This document shows, piece after piece, positions 51,188-60,528 of a stretch of DNA of 64,000 nucleotides; within the stretch, counting starts at the first letter, position 1; each line of letters begins with the position of its first letter. The stretch spans positions 2,741,501-2,805,500 of the forward strand of contig NZ_CP020474.1 of NCBI RefSeq assembly GCF_002080415.1. The letters are read 5' to 3'. The notes beneath the pieces were generated by a model that searched no databases, was not told the origin of the DNA, and was given only the letters and a program-made list of their open reading frames with translations. The position numbers and the translations under genes were made by a program. Origin of the DNA: Roseovarius mucosus (GTDB lineage Bacteria; Pseudomonadota; Alphaproteobacteria; Rhodobacterales; Rhodobacteraceae).

Positions 51188-52798
51188 GTGTCGCAGGGCC
51201 GCGGGAACACAGTGATCGACCTGTTCGTCATCGGCGGCGGCATCAACGGCTGTGGCATCGCCCGTGATGCGGCGGGGCGTGGATTGCGGGTCGAACTGGC
51301 CGAGATGAACGATCTCGCTTGGGCCACGTCAAGCGCGTCGACCAAGCTTTTCCATGGCGGCCTGCGCTATCTCGAGTATTTCGAAATCCGGCTGGTGCGC
51401 GAGGCGCTGATCGAGCGCGAAACGCTGCTGCGTGCGATGCCGCATATCAGCTGGCCCATGCGCTTTGTTCTGCCCTACCACCGCGATATGCGGTTCGAGG
51501 GCGAAACGCCGACCTCTCGCATCCTCAATCTGGTCATGCCATGGATGAAGGGGCGGCGGCCCGCTTGGCTGATCCGTCTGGGGCTGTTTCTCTACGATCA
51601 TCTTGGGGGCCGGAAAATCCTGCCCGCGACCTCTACGCTTGATCTGCGCAAGACGCCCGAGGGCGCGCCGCTCAAGGACAAGTTCACCCGCGCCTATGAA
51701 TATTCCGACTGCTGGATCGAGGATAGCCGCCTTGTCGTGCTCAATGCACGCGATGCTTCGGCGCGTGGTGCCCGCATCCGCACCCGCACCCGCGTGCAAT
51801 CAGCCGAGCGTGCGGGCGATCTGTGGCAGGTAACGCTCAAGGATCAGGAAACCGGTATCACCGAGGTGGTGCAGGCACGCGCGCTGGTCAATGCCGCCGG
51901 ACCTTGGGTCAAGGATGTGATCTCGGGCACGCTGCGCCTTAATTCTGCCGAGGGGGTGCGGCTGGTGCGTGGCAGCCATATCGTGACGCACCGCCTGTTT
52001 GACCATGACAAATGCTATTTCTTTCAGGGCACCGATGGGCGGATCATCTTTGCCATCCCCTATGAGGGGGATTTCACCCTGATCGGCACCACCGATGCCG
52101 AACATGGGCAGGCCGATAGCCGCCCGGAATGCACACCGGAAGAGGCTGAGTATCTCTGCCGCTTTGCATCCGAGTATTTCCAGACGCCCGTGACACGCGC
52201 CGATATCGTCTGGACCTATTCGGGCGTGCGCCCGCTTTATGACGACGGGGCCAAATCCGCCACCGCCGCCACCCGCGACTATGTGCTGACATTGGCCGAG
52301 GGGCCGGGCGCGCCGCTTTTGAACATCTTTGGCGGCAAGATCACCACCTACCGCAAATTGGCCGAGGCAGCGCTGGCCAAACTGCGGCCCTTCTTTCCAG
52401 AGGCGGGCGCGGATTGGACCGCAGGCGTCGCCCTGCCGGGGGGTAATTTCCCCGTTGACGGGTTTGACTCGCTGACAGAGAGTCTGCACCGGGCCTATCC
52501 GTTTCTGACGGCGGCAGGGGCGCGCCGCTTGGTGCGCGCCTATGGCACCGAGGCGCAGGATATTCTGGGCCAAGCGCGCGAAGCAGCCGATCTTGGCCCC
52601 GATTTCGGGGCCGGTTTGACCGGGGCCGAGGTGCGTTGGCAGATGGACCATGAATACGCCCGAACGGCGGCGGATGTGGTCTGGCGGCGCACCCGTCTGG
52701 GCCTCAAGATGACCGAGGCGCAGATTGCAGCGCTCGACGACTGGATGCAGCACGAGCGCGGCCTTGATCGGGCTGCCCCCGTGGCTGCCAAGGGATAA
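51188..52798 (+). CDS. glpD: Glycerol-3-phosphate dehydrogenase
   Basis: A 536-residue membrane-associated FAD enzyme oxidising glycerol 3-phosphate to dihydroxyacetone phosphate with electrons to quinone. FAD motif DLFVIGGGINGCGIARDAAGRG lies at the N-terminus (landmark), and SSASTKLFHGGLRYLEYFEIRLV, VNAAGPWV and FGGKITTYRKLAE are family signatures. I use the GTG start preceded by GGGAGGGG; an in-frame ATG 17 codons earlier lacks a good site. It is the first gene of the operon running to glpK. Confidence 0.94.
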   Translation: MSQGRGNTVIDLFVIGGGINGCGIARDAAGRGLRVELAEMNDLAWATSSASTKLFHGGLRYLEYFEIRLVREALIERETLLRAMPHISWPMRFVLPYHRDMRFEGETPTSRILNLVMPWMKGRRPAWLIRLGLFLYDHLGGRKILPATSTLDLRKTPEGAPLKDKFTRAYEYSDCWIEDSRLVVLNARDASARGARIRTRTRVQSAERAGDLWQVTLKDQETGITEVVQARALVNAAGPWVKDVISGTLRLNSAEGVRLVRGSHIVTHRLFDHDKCYFFQGTDGRIIFAIPYEGDFTLIGTTDAEHGQADSRPECTPEEAEYLCRFASEYFQTPVTRADIVWTYSGVRPLYDDGAKSATAATRDYVLTLAEGPGAPLLNIFGGKITTYRKLAEAALAKLRPFFPEAGADWTAGVALPGGNFPVDGFDSLTESLHRAYPFLTAAGARRLVRAYGTEAQDILGQAREAADLGPDFGAGLTGAEVRWQMDHEYARTAADVVWRRTRLGLKMTEAQIAALDDWMQHERGLDRAAPVAAKG

Positions 52799-52814
52799 CG
52801 GAGGGATCGACCGC

Positions 52815-53903
52815 ATGGCGCTGACACTCAAGGGGGTATCGAAACGTGTGAACGGGCAGGTGCATATTCACCCGACCGATCTCACGCTCGAGGCTGGCAC
52901 GATGAACGTGCTTCTGGGCCCGACCCTCTCGGGGAAAACCTCGCTCATGCGCTTGATGGCGGGGCTTGATGTGCCTGCAACAGGCCGCATTCTGTGGAAC
53001 GGCGCGGATGTGACGGGGATGCGCGTGCAGGATCGCCGCGTGGCCATGGTCTATCAGCAATTCATCAACTACCCGTCGATGACCGTCTACGACAACATCG
53101 CCTCGCCCCTGCGCCTGATGGGCAAATCCAGCGCCGAAATCGACGCAGCGGTCAAGAAAACCGCCGACCTCATGCAATTGTCCCCGATGCTGGCGCGCAA
53201 ACCGCTAGAGCTGTCCGGCGGCCAGCAACAGCGCTGCGCGCTGGCCCGCGCGCTGGTCAAAGAGGCGGGGCTGGTGCTGCTGGATGAGCCGCTGGCAAAT
53301 CTTGATTACAAGCTGCGCGAGGAATTGCGCGCGGAGATTCCCAAGATTTTCGAGGCTGCTGGCAGCATCTTTGTCTATGCCACAACCGAGCCGGAAGAGG
53401 CGCTGCTTTTGGGCGGCAATACCGCAACCCTGTGGGAGGGGCGTGTCACGCAGTTCGGCCCCACGCCGCTGGTCTACCGCCAACCGCGCGATGCCACGAC
53501 CGCGCGCGTCTTTAGCGATCCGCCGATGAATTTCCTCAGCGTCACCAAGACCGGCAACCGCATCCTCTTTGGCGATGGGCAATCGGCCGAGGCGCTGGGC
53601 AGCATGGCCGCTCTGGCGGACGGCACCTATACGGCGGGTTTCCGGCCCAATCATCTGGAACTTGATCGGCATACCGCCGATGCGCTGACCTTTGACACAC
53701 GCCTCAACGTGACCGAGATCACCGGGTCAGAAACCTTTGTGCATCTGGATCACCATGGCGAGCGCTGGGTGGGTCTTATCCACGGGGTGCGCGATCTGAA
53801 ACTGGGGGCGGCGTTGCGGGTCTATCTTGATCCGTCGCATGTCTATGTATTCGGGGCAGATGGCGCGCTGGTCGCACCCGCGCCCTATGCCGAGGCGGCG
53901 TGA
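52815..53903 (+). CDS. glpS: Glycerol ABC transporter ATPase GlpS (H-loop His missing)
   Basis: A 362-residue ATPase matching GlpS of the GlpSTPQUV glycerol importer of rhizobia. Walker A is GPTLSGKTS at 35-43, signature LSGGQQQR at 133-140, Walker B LVLLDEP at 153-159 with Glu158, D-loop LANLD. The switch histidine is replaced: the expected YVTHD is YATTE, with Thr191 in the His position. A C-terminal MalK-type regulatory domain follows. It is presumed to pair with GlpT, whose defects are complementary. The start follows GGAGGGAT closely, 16 bp after glpD. Confidence 0.9.
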   Translation: MALTLKGVSKRVNGQVHIHPTDLTLEAGTMNVLLGPTLSGKTSLMRLMAGLDVPATGRILWNGADVTGMRVQDRRVAMVYQQFINYPSMTVYDNIASPLRLMGKSSAEIDAAVKKTADLMQLSPMLARKPLELSGGQQQRCALARALVKEAGLVLLDEPLANLDYKLREELRAEIPKIFEAAGSIFVYATTEPEEALLLGGNTATLWEGRVTQFGPTPLVYRQPRDATTARVFSDPPMNFLSVTKTGNRILFGDGQSAEALGSMAALADGTYTAGFRPNHLELDRHTADALTFDTRLNVTEITGSETFVHLDHHGERWVGLIHGVRDLKLGAALRVYLDPSHVYVFGADGALVAPAPYAEAA

Positions 53904-53912
53904 GGGGGAACC

Positions 53913-55007
53913 ATGGCCAAGATCACGCTTGATAATCTCGCGCATAGCTACCTCTCGCGCCCCGCGTCCGAGGCGGATTTCGCGCTCAAGGAACTCAATC
54001 ACGTCTGGGGCGATGGCGAGGCTTACGCGCTCTTGGGGGCGTCAGGCTGTGGCAAGTCCACGCTGCTCAACATCATTTCAGGCCTCTTGCGCCCTAGCCA
54101 AGGCCGTATCCTCTTCAACGATCAGGACGTCACCGATCAGGCCACCGCCGCGCGCAACATTGCGCAGGTGTTCCAGTTTCCGGTGGTCTATGACACCATG
54201 ACCGTGCGCGACAATCTCGCGTTTCCGCTGCGCAATCGCGGGGCAGAGGCGTCTTATATCGCCGAGCGGGTTCAAACCATCGCCCGCATGATCGGGATGG
54301 AGGCAGAGCTAGGCCGCAAGGCGCGCGGCCTTACAGCAGATGCCAAGCAGAAAATCAGCCTTGGGCGCGGCATGGTGCGCGAAGACGTCAACGCGCTTCT
54401 CTTCGATGAACCGCTGACGGTGATCGACCCGCATATGAAATGGGAACTCAGAACGCAGCTCAAGGCGCTGCATCACGAGTTTGGCCATACGATGATCTAC
54501 GTCACCCACGATCAGACCGAGGCGCTGACCTTTGCCGACAAGGTGGTGGTCATGCATGACGGTCGAGTCGTGCAGATGGGCACCCCACAGGAACTCTTTG
54601 AGCGGCCAGAACATACATTCGTGGGCTATTTCATCGGCTCGCCGGGCATGAACCTGCTCGACGCGCAGGTGATGGGCAACAAGGCCGTGGTGCAGGGCGT
54701 CGAAATCCCGCTGGGTGCCGACTATGCCCGCCCCACAGGCCGGGTGCAAATCGGTGTGCGGCCGGAATTCGTGCGTCTGACGGCGGGGCCTGATGGCCTG
54801 CCAGTGACCGTGCGGCGGATCGAGGATGTGGGCCGTCACAAGATCGTCCGCTGCGAATTGGCCGGGGTTCAGATCAACGCCATTGCCGCCGAGGGCGCGC
54901 TGATTTCACCCGAAATGACGCGCCTCACCTTTGATCCGGCGGCGATCAACGTCTATGCCGATGACTGGCGCGTCACGCCGAAATCTCAGGCGCAGGAGGC
55001 CGCGTGA
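53913..55007 (+). CDS. glpT: Glycerol ABC transporter ATPase GlpT (LSGGQ signature degenerate)
   Basis: A 364-residue ATPase. Walker A GASGCGKST at 42-50, Walker B LLFDEP with Glu166 and the H-loop YVTHDQTEA with His199 are consensus. The signature is not: where LSGGQ is expected the sequence is LTADAKQK at 140-147, and the D-loop reads LTVID. It complements GlpS, which has a consensus signature but no H-loop His. A C-terminal OB/TOBE domain follows. The name follows the rhizobial ABC system; it is unrelated to the MFS G3P antiporter also called GlpT. Confidence 0.9.
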   Translation: MAKITLDNLAHSYLSRPASEADFALKELNHVWGDGEAYALLGASGCGKSTLLNIISGLLRPSQGRILFNDQDVTDQATAARNIAQVFQFPVVYDTMTVRDNLAFPLRNRGAEASYIAERVQTIARMIGMEAELGRKARGLTADAKQKISLGRGMVREDVNALLFDEPLTVIDPHMKWELRTQLKALHHEFGHTMIYVTHDQTEALTFADKVVVMHDGRVVQMGTPQELFERPEHTFVGYFIGSPGMNLLDAQVMGNKAVVQGVEIPLGADYARPTGRVQIGVRPEFVRLTAGPDGLPVTVRRIEDVGRHKIVRCELAGVQINAIAAEGALISPEMTRLTFDPAAINVYADDWRVTPKSQAQEAA

Positions 55008-55879
55008 TGGAGAAGACCGTCAATCAAAAGGCATGGTTCCTTGTCCTGCCTGTGCTGATCCTCGTGGCGTTCTCTGCCGTGATCCCGCTGATGACCGTGG
55101 TCAACTATTCGGTGCAGGATACCTTTGGAAACAACCAGTTCTTCTGGGCGGGGCTGGAGTGGTTCGAAGAAATGCTCGCCTCGGAACGCATGTGGGACGC
55201 GCTGCAACGGCAGGCGATCTTTTCCGCGATCATCCTTGCCATCGAGGTGCCGCTGGGCATTCTGGTGGCGCTCAATATGCCCAAGCGCGGCATCTGGGTG
55301 TCGGTCTGCCTTGTGCTCATGTCCTTGCCGCTCTTGATCCCGTGGAACGTGGTGGGCACCATTTGGCAAATCTTTGGCCGGGTCGATATCGGCCTCTTGG
55401 GGCATACGCTGGCGGCGCTGGGGGTGGACTATAACTATACTCAGGATGCGGTGGATGCTTGGGTGACGCTGATCGTGATGGATGTCTGGCACTGGACATC
55501 GCTGGTCGCCCTTCTGGCCTATGCCGGGCTGCAATCTATCCCCGACGCCTATTATCAGGCCGCCAAGATTGATCAGGCCAGCCGCTGGGCCGTGTTCCGC
55601 TATATCGAATTGCCCAAGATGACGGGGGTGCTGATGATCGCCATCCTCCTGCGCTTCATGGACAGTTTCATGATCTATACCGAGCCTTTCGTGGTCACGG
55701 GCGGCGGTCCGGGCAATGCCACGACGTTCCTCTCCATCGACCTCGTGAAAATGGCGCTCGGGCAGTTCGACCTCGGCCCAGCCGCCGCCTTTTCGATCAT
55801 GTATTTCCTCGTGATCCTGCTGATTTCATGGGTGTTTTACACCGTCATGGTCAATCTCGACAAACGGGAGGGCAAGTGA
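55007..55879 (+). CDS. glpP: Glycerol ABC transporter permease GlpP
   Basis: A 290-residue permease with six hydrophobic helices. The EAA-type coupling loop is YYQAAKIDQASRWAVFRYIELPKMTG near 185 (landmark). It belongs to the carbohydrate-uptake MalF-like group. The ATG overlaps the GlpT stop. It forms the membrane channel with GlpQ. Confidence 0.9.
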   Translation: MEKTVNQKAWFLVLPVLILVAFSAVIPLMTVVNYSVQDTFGNNQFFWAGLEWFEEMLASERMWDALQRQAIFSAIILAIEVPLGILVALNMPKRGIWVSVCLVLMSLPLLIPWNVVGTIWQIFGRVDIGLLGHTLAALGVDYNYTQDAVDAWVTLIVMDVWHWTSLVALLAYAGLQSIPDAYYQAAKIDQASRWAVFRYIELPKMTGVLMIAILLRFMDSFMIYTEPFVVTGGGPGNATTFLSIDLVKMALGQFDLGPAAAFSIMYFLVILLISWVFYTVMVNLDKREGK

Positions 55880-56721
55880 TGGCCGATCTGACCGCGACCC
55901 GCAGCACCACACGTGGCCTTGCCCTGCCGCGCGTCAACGTGGTGATGGTGCTTTACCTCGTGTTCCTGCTCTTGCCGATCTATTGGCTCGTGAACATGAG
56001 CTTCAAGACCAACGACGAGATCCTTGGCACCTTCTCGCTCTGGCCGCAGAGCCCGACGCTGGCGAATTATGCCACCATCCTCACCGATGCCAGCTGGTAT
56101 ATGGGCTATGTCAATTCGCTGATCTATGTGGTGATGAACACGGTTCTGTCGATTGCCGTGGCCCTGCCTGCCGCCTATGCGTTCTCGCGCTATAGTTTCT
56201 TGGGCGACAAACATCTCTTCTTCTGGCTTTTGACCAATCGGATGGCTCCGCCTGCGGTCTTTGCGCTGCCGTTCTTTCAGCTTTATTCAAGCGTGGGGTT
56301 GTTTGACACGCATATCGCCGTGGCGCTGGCGCATTGCCTCTTCAACGTGCCGCTGGCCGTGTGGATTCTAGAGGGGTTCATGCGCGGCGTCCCCAAAGAG
56401 ATCGACGAGACCGCCTATATCGACGGCTATTCCTTTGGGCGGTTTTTCGTCAAGATTTTCATGCCGTTGATTGCATCGGGCGTTGGGGTGGCCGCGTTCT
56501 TCTGCTTCATGTTCTCATGGGTGGAATTGCTCTTGTCCCGCACGCTGACCAGCGTCGATGCCAAGCCCATCGCCGCCACCATGACGCGCACGGTGTCGGC
56601 AAGCGGTCTCGATTGGGGCGTGCTCGCGGCGGCAGGGGTGCTCACCATCGTGCCGGGCGCGCTCGTGATCTATTTCGTGCGGAACTACATCGCCAAGGGC
56701 TTCGCCCTAGGCCGCGTCTGA
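55879..56721 (+). CDS. glpQ: Glycerol ABC transporter permease GlpQ
   Basis: A 280-residue MalG-like permease with six helices; the EAA loop is EIDETAYIDGYSFGRFFVKIFMP near 175. The start ATG overlaps the GlpP stop by one base. The name follows the GlpSTPQUV nomenclature and is not the periplasmic phosphodiesterase of enterobacteria. RTVSASGLDWGVLAAAGVLTIVPGALVIYFVRNYIAKGF is the family-typical C-terminus (landmark). Confidence 0.9.
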   Translation: MADLTATRSTTRGLALPRVNVVMVLYLVFLLLPIYWLVNMSFKTNDEILGTFSLWPQSPTLANYATILTDASWYMGYVNSLIYVVMNTVLSIAVALPAAYAFSRYSFLGDKHLFFWLLTNRMAPPAVFALPFFQLYSSVGLFDTHIAVALAHCLFNVPLAVWILEGFMRGVPKEIDETAYIDGYSFGRFFVKIFMPLIASGVGVAAFFCFMFSWVELLLSRTLTSVDAKPIAATMTRTVSASGLDWGVLAAAGVLTIVPGALVIYFVRNYIAKGFALGRV

Positions 56722-56734
56722 GGGAGGACTAAAC

Positions 56735-57007
56735 ATGGACTGGATGGCTTGGACACTCCCCACCGCGATCTTCTTCGGGGTCATCGCGGCGCTGCTCATC
56801 ACCTTCACGGTGCTGGCGATCAAATTCCCCGAAACCCCGCGTGTTGGCATCCTCAGGATCGAGACGACGCGCGGCGATCGTCTTTTCATCACGCTTCTCG
56901 GCTCGGCCTTTCTCAACCTGGCCTGGCTCGGAATTGTCGGCGCGAACCAGCCTTATGCGCTGATCCTCTGCCTGATCTATGCCGCGGCGGTGTTTCGCTG
57001 GGTTTAG
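56735..57007 (+). CDS. glpU: DUF2160 small membrane protein GlpU
   Basis: A 90-residue protein with three hydrophobic helices (PTAIFFGVIAALLITFTVLAI, LFITLLGSAFLNLAWLGIV, YALILCLIYAAAVFRWV). It occupies the glpU position between permeases and binding protein in the rhizobial operon. GGGAGGAC precedes the ATG. It may be an accessory subunit of the importer; no motif gives a mechanism. Confidence 0.85.
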   Translation: MDWMAWTLPTAIFFGVIAALLITFTVLAIKFPETPRVGILRIETTRGDRLFITLLGSAFLNLAWLGIVGANQPYALILCLIYAAAVFRWV

Positions 57008-57050
57008 ACCGGGATCAATCACCAACAAAGTTCACCTAGGGAGGGAAACC

Positions 57051-58769
57051 ATGAACTTTCGAATGAAAACAACCACCGCGCTGGTGTCGCTGGGCCTGAT
57101 GGCCTCGCCTGCCTTCGCCGATATGGAGGCGGCAAAGGCGTTTCTTGATGCGGAAATCGGCGATCTGTCGTCGCTTACCCGCGCCGAGCAAGAGGCGGAA
57201 ATGCAGTGGTTCATCGACGCCGCTCAGCCCTTTTCCGGCATGGAAATCAAGGTTGTGTCGGAAACCATCGACACGCATAGCTACGAATCCAAGGTGCTGG
57301 CACCCGCCTTTACCGCCATCACCGGCATCAAGGTCACGCATGACCTCATCGGCGAAGGCGATGTGGTCGAAAAACTGCAAACCCAGATGCAGTCGGGCGA
57401 GAATATCTATGACGGCTATGTCAACGACAGTGACCTTATCGGCACCCATTGGCGGTATCAGCAGGTGCGCAACCTGACCGACTGGATGGCAGGCGAGGGC
57501 GCGGATGTGACCAGCCCGACGCTCGATATCGACGATTTCGTGGGCCTGTCGTTCACCACCGGCCCCGATGGCAAGGTCTATCAACTGCCAACCCAGCAAT
57601 TCGCTAACCTTTACTGGTTCCGCTACGATTGGTTCAACGACGACAAGAACAAGGCCGATTTCAAAGAGAAATACGGCTATGATCTGGGCGTTCCGGTCAA
57701 TTGGTCGGCCTATGAGGATATCGCCGAATTCTTTACCGGCCGTGACCTCAGCCATTTGGGCGTCGAGGGCGAAGTCTTTGGCAACATGGACTATGGCAAG
57801 AAAGACCCCAGCCTTGGCTGGCGCTATACCGACGCGTGGATGTCCATGGCCGGGATGGGCGACAAGGGTGAACCCAACGGCCTGCCGGTCGATGAATGGG
57901 GCATCCGTGTGAATGAAAATTCGCAGCCTGTGGGGTCCTGTGTCGCGCGTGGCGGTGCCACCAACAGTCCTGCGGCGGTCTATGCCGTCACCAAGGCGAT
58001 TGAGTGGCTTCAGAAATACTCGCCCCCTGCCGCCGCTGGCATGACCTTCTCTGAGGCGGGCCCAATCCCCGCGCAGGGCAACGTTGCGCAACAGATGTTC
58101 TGGTACACCGCCTTTACCGCAGCCTCGGTGAAACCCGACCTGCCGGTGATGAACGAAGACGGCACGCCGAAATGGCGCATGGCCCCCAGCCCACATGGCG
58201 TTTATTGGGAAGAGGGCATGAAAGTGGGCTATCAGGATGCCGGTAGCTGGACCCTGATGCAATCCACCCCCGTCGACCGTGCCAAAGCGGCGTGGCTCTA
58301 TGCGCAGTTCGTGACCTCGAAAACCGTGGATGTGAAAAAGGCCCACACCGGCCTCACCTTCATCCGCGAGTCGACGATCCAGCACGACAGCTTTACCGAG
58401 CGCGCCGACAAGCTGGGCGGCCTTGTGGAATTCTACCGCTCACCCGCGCGCGTTCAGTGGTCGCCCACCGGCACCAACGTGCCCGACTATCCGAAACTGG
58501 CACAGCTTTGGTGGCAGAATATCGGCGATGCCATGTCGGGTGCCAAAACCCCGCAAGAGGCGCTTGATGCGCTCTGCGCGGATCAAGAGCGCGTGCTTGA
58601 GCGGCTTGAGCGCGCTGGCATCCAAGGCGACATCGGCCCGAAACTCAACGAGGAAATGGACCCCGAGCATTGGCTGAGCCAGCCCGGTGCCCCCAAGGCC
58701 AAACTTGAGAACGAAGACGAAGAGCCGGTCACCATCGCCTATGACGAGTTGATCAAGTCCTGGCAGTAA
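57051..58769 (+). CDS. glpV: Glycerol ABC transporter substrate-binding protein GlpV
   Basis: A 572-residue periplasmic binding protein, larger than typical sugar-binding proteins but the usual size for GlpV. The signal peptide is MNFRMKTTTALVSLGLMASP with cleavage after AFA. Landmarks are LVNWSAYEDIAEFFTGRD-like sugar-binding loops near 220 and a Trp/Tyr-rich pocket (WMSMAGMGDKGEPNGLPVDEWG). GGGAGGGAAACC precedes the ATG. The ligand is inferred to be glycerol from the operon. Confidence 0.9.
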   Translation: MNFRMKTTTALVSLGLMASPAFADMEAAKAFLDAEIGDLSSLTRAEQEAEMQWFIDAAQPFSGMEIKVVSETIDTHSYESKVLAPAFTAITGIKVTHDLIGEGDVVEKLQTQMQSGENIYDGYVNDSDLIGTHWRYQQVRNLTDWMAGEGADVTSPTLDIDDFVGLSFTTGPDGKVYQLPTQQFANLYWFRYDWFNDDKNKADFKEKYGYDLGVPVNWSAYEDIAEFFTGRDLSHLGVEGEVFGNMDYGKKDPSLGWRYTDAWMSMAGMGDKGEPNGLPVDEWGIRVNENSQPVGSCVARGGATNSPAAVYAVTKAIEWLQKYSPPAAAGMTFSEAGPIPAQGNVAQQMFWYTAFTAASVKPDLPVMNEDGTPKWRMAPSPHGVYWEEGMKVGYQDAGSWTLMQSTPVDRAKAAWLYAQFVTSKTVDVKKAHTGLTFIRESTIQHDSFTERADKLGGLVEFYRSPARVQWSPTGTNVPDYPKLAQLWWQNIGDAMSGAKTPQEALDALCADQERVLERLERAGIQGDIGPKLNEEMDPEHWLSQPGAPKAKLENEDEEPVTIAYDELIKSWQ

Positions 58770-58781
58770 GTGAAATGCATC

Positions 58782-58802
58782 GGGGCGCGTGCCGCGCGCC
58801 CC
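58782..58802 (+). terminator. GC-rich hairpin after glpV (possible attenuator)
   Basis: GGGGCGCG / CGCGCCCC, a perfect 8-bp stem with a 5-base loop, followed by GGACCTTTCC rather than a clean T-tract. It may lower glpK expression relative to the importer or stabilise the upstream mRNA. Confidence 0.45.
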
Positions 58803-58811
58803 GGACCTTTC

Positions 58812-58878
58812 CGTCATCCTCGGGTCAAGCCTGAGGATGACGGGGTAGGGCGATCCTAGGGTCAAGCCCGAGGATGAC
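58812..58878. repeat. Two tandem copies of a REP-like palindrome (GTCATCCTCGGG...GAGGATGAC)
   Basis: The first copy (58812-58842) has arms CGTCATCCTC and GAGGATGACG around GGGTCAAGCCT. The second (58852-58878) has GATCCTAGGGTCAAGCCCGA then GGATGAC and is less symmetrical. Such GATCCTCGGG-type palindromes are common in intergenic DNA of Rhodobacteraceae. They lie between glpV and glpK and argue against a glpK start at 58874, which would fall inside the repeat. Confidence 0.7.
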
Positions 58879-58903
58879 CACTCAAACCTACGGACCCACT
58901 CTC

Positions 58904-60391
58904 ATGACCCATATCCTCGCTATCGACCAAGGCACCACGTCGAGTCGCGCGATCCTGTTCGATGCGCAGATGCGCATCACGGCCACGGCACAAGAGGAAT
59001 TCGCCCAGCATTTTCCGCAATCGGGCTGGGTCGAGCATGACGCGAATGATCTGTGGTCGACCACAGCGGGCACCTGCCGCGCGGTGATCGAAAAGGCCGG
59101 GCTGACCGGGGCCGACATCGCCGCCATCGGCATCACCAATCAACGCGAGACAACGGTGGTCTGGGATCGCCACACCGGGCAGGCCATTCACCGCGCGATT
59201 GTCTGGCAAGACCGGCGCACAGCAGAGTATTGCGCCGAATTGCGCGCCGCAGGCAACGAACCGATGGTGGCCGGGCGCACCGGGCTTTTGCTTGATCCTT
59301 ATTTTTCCGGAACAAAACTGCGCTGGATTCTCGATCATGTCGAGGGCGCGCGCGCCCGCGCCCAAGCGGGCGATCTGCTTTTTGGTACCGTCGATAGCTA
59401 TCTTATCTGGAAACTCACCGGCGGTCGCGTGCACGCAACCGACGCCACAAATGCCGCGCGCACCCTGCTTTACGATATCCGCAAAGGGCGCTGGAGCGCA
59501 ACGATCTGCGATCTCTTGGGCATCCCGATGCAAATGCTGCCTCAGGTGCGCGACAGCGCCGATGACTATGGCCACACCCGCGCCGATCTCTTTGGCCGCG
59601 AAATCCCCATTCGCGGTGTGGCGGGCGATCAGCAGGCGGCCACTGTGGGGCAGGCGTGCTTCAAGCCGGGGATGCTCAAATCCACCTATGGCACCGGCTG
59701 TTTTGCACTGCTCAACACGGGCGATACGCCGGTTGTCTCGCAAAACCGGCTGCTCACCACCATTGCCTATCAATTGGATGGCAAGCCGACCTATGCGCTC
59801 GAAGGCTCGATCTTTGTCGCGGGGGCCGTGGTGCAATGGCTGCGCGACGGGCTCAAGATGATCCGCCACGCCAGTGAAACGCAGCCCCTCGCCGAACAGG
59901 CCGACCCCAATCAAACAGTCGTTCTGGTGCCTGCGTTTACCGGGCTTGGCGCGCCCTATTGGCGGCCTGACTGTCGGGGGGCGATCTTTGGGCTTACCCG
60001 CAGCACCGGGCCTGCGGAACTGGCCCGTGCGGCGCTGGAAAGCGTGGGGTTCCAGACCCGCGATCTCTTGCGGGCGATGCGCGATGATTGGGCCGGGCAC
60101 GGGGCCGATGCGGTATTGCGGGTGGATGGCGGAATGAGCGCGTCTGACTGGGCCATGCAGTTCCTGTCAGACATTATCGACGCGCCTGTGGATCGTCCGC
60201 AAGTGCTGGAAACCACCGCGCTTGGGGCGGCTTGGCTGGCGGGGATGCAGATCGGTCTATACCCCGATCAGGCCGGATTTGCCGATACTTGGGCATTGGA
60301 ACAGCAGTTTCTGCCAAAGATGTCGACCGAGCTGCGCACCGCCAAGGTTGAGGGTTGGACACGCGCGGTTTCGGCCACACTCGCCTTTTAG
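58904..60391 (+). CDS. glpK: Glycerol kinase
   Basis: A 495-residue FGGY kinase forming glycerol 3-phosphate. Phosphate-1 motif [15 protein letters not shown] is at the N-terminus, WQDRRT and [15 protein letters not shown] follow, adenosine-motif [13 protein letters not shown] is near 265 and [15 protein letters not shown] near 410. The length is normal. It lacks an obvious ribosome-binding site close to the ATG. It is separated from glpV by a hairpin and REP-like repeats, so expression may differ from the importer. It completes glycerol uptake, phosphorylation and oxidation with glpD. Confidence 0.95.
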   Translation: MTHILAIDQGTTSSRAILFDAQMRITATAQEEFAQHFPQSGWVEHDANDLWSTTAGTCRAVIEKAGLTGADIAAIGITNQRETTVVWDRHTGQAIHRAIVWQDRRTAEYCAELRAAGNEPMVAGRTGLLLDPYFSGTKLRWILDHVEGARARAQAGDLLFGTVDSYLIWKLTGGRVHATDATNAARTLLYDIRKGRWSATICDLLGIPMQMLPQVRDSADDYGHTRADLFGREIPIRGVAGDQQAATVGQACFKPGMLKSTYGTGCFALLNTGDTPVVSQNRLLTTIAYQLDGKPTYALEGSIFVAGAVVQWLRDGLKMIRHASETQPLAEQADPNQTVVLVPAFTGLGAPYWRPDCRGAIFGLTRSTGPAELARAALESVGFQTRDLLRAMRDDWAGHGADAVLRVDGGMSASDWAMQFLSDIIDAPVDRPQVLETTALGAAWLAGMQIGLYPDQAGFADTWALEQQFLPKMSTELRTAKVEGWTRAVSATLAF

Positions 60392-60528
60392 TTGTTCTAA
60401 CCTTCTGCTCAGGTTACAGTCTTTCACGAGAGATTTTACTCTCGTGACACGTCTCATATTGTGATCAAGGCCGCCAAAGACTAGGTTCTCGACAAAGGAA
60501 TGTATTTCCTGTTTCCCAAGGAGTTGCC

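Noticed and set aside
57036..60100. Minus-strand frames of about 449 and 412 codons opposite glpV and glpK
   Set aside because: Both genes on the plus strand have clear family motifs, and the antisense products have composition typical of shadow translation.
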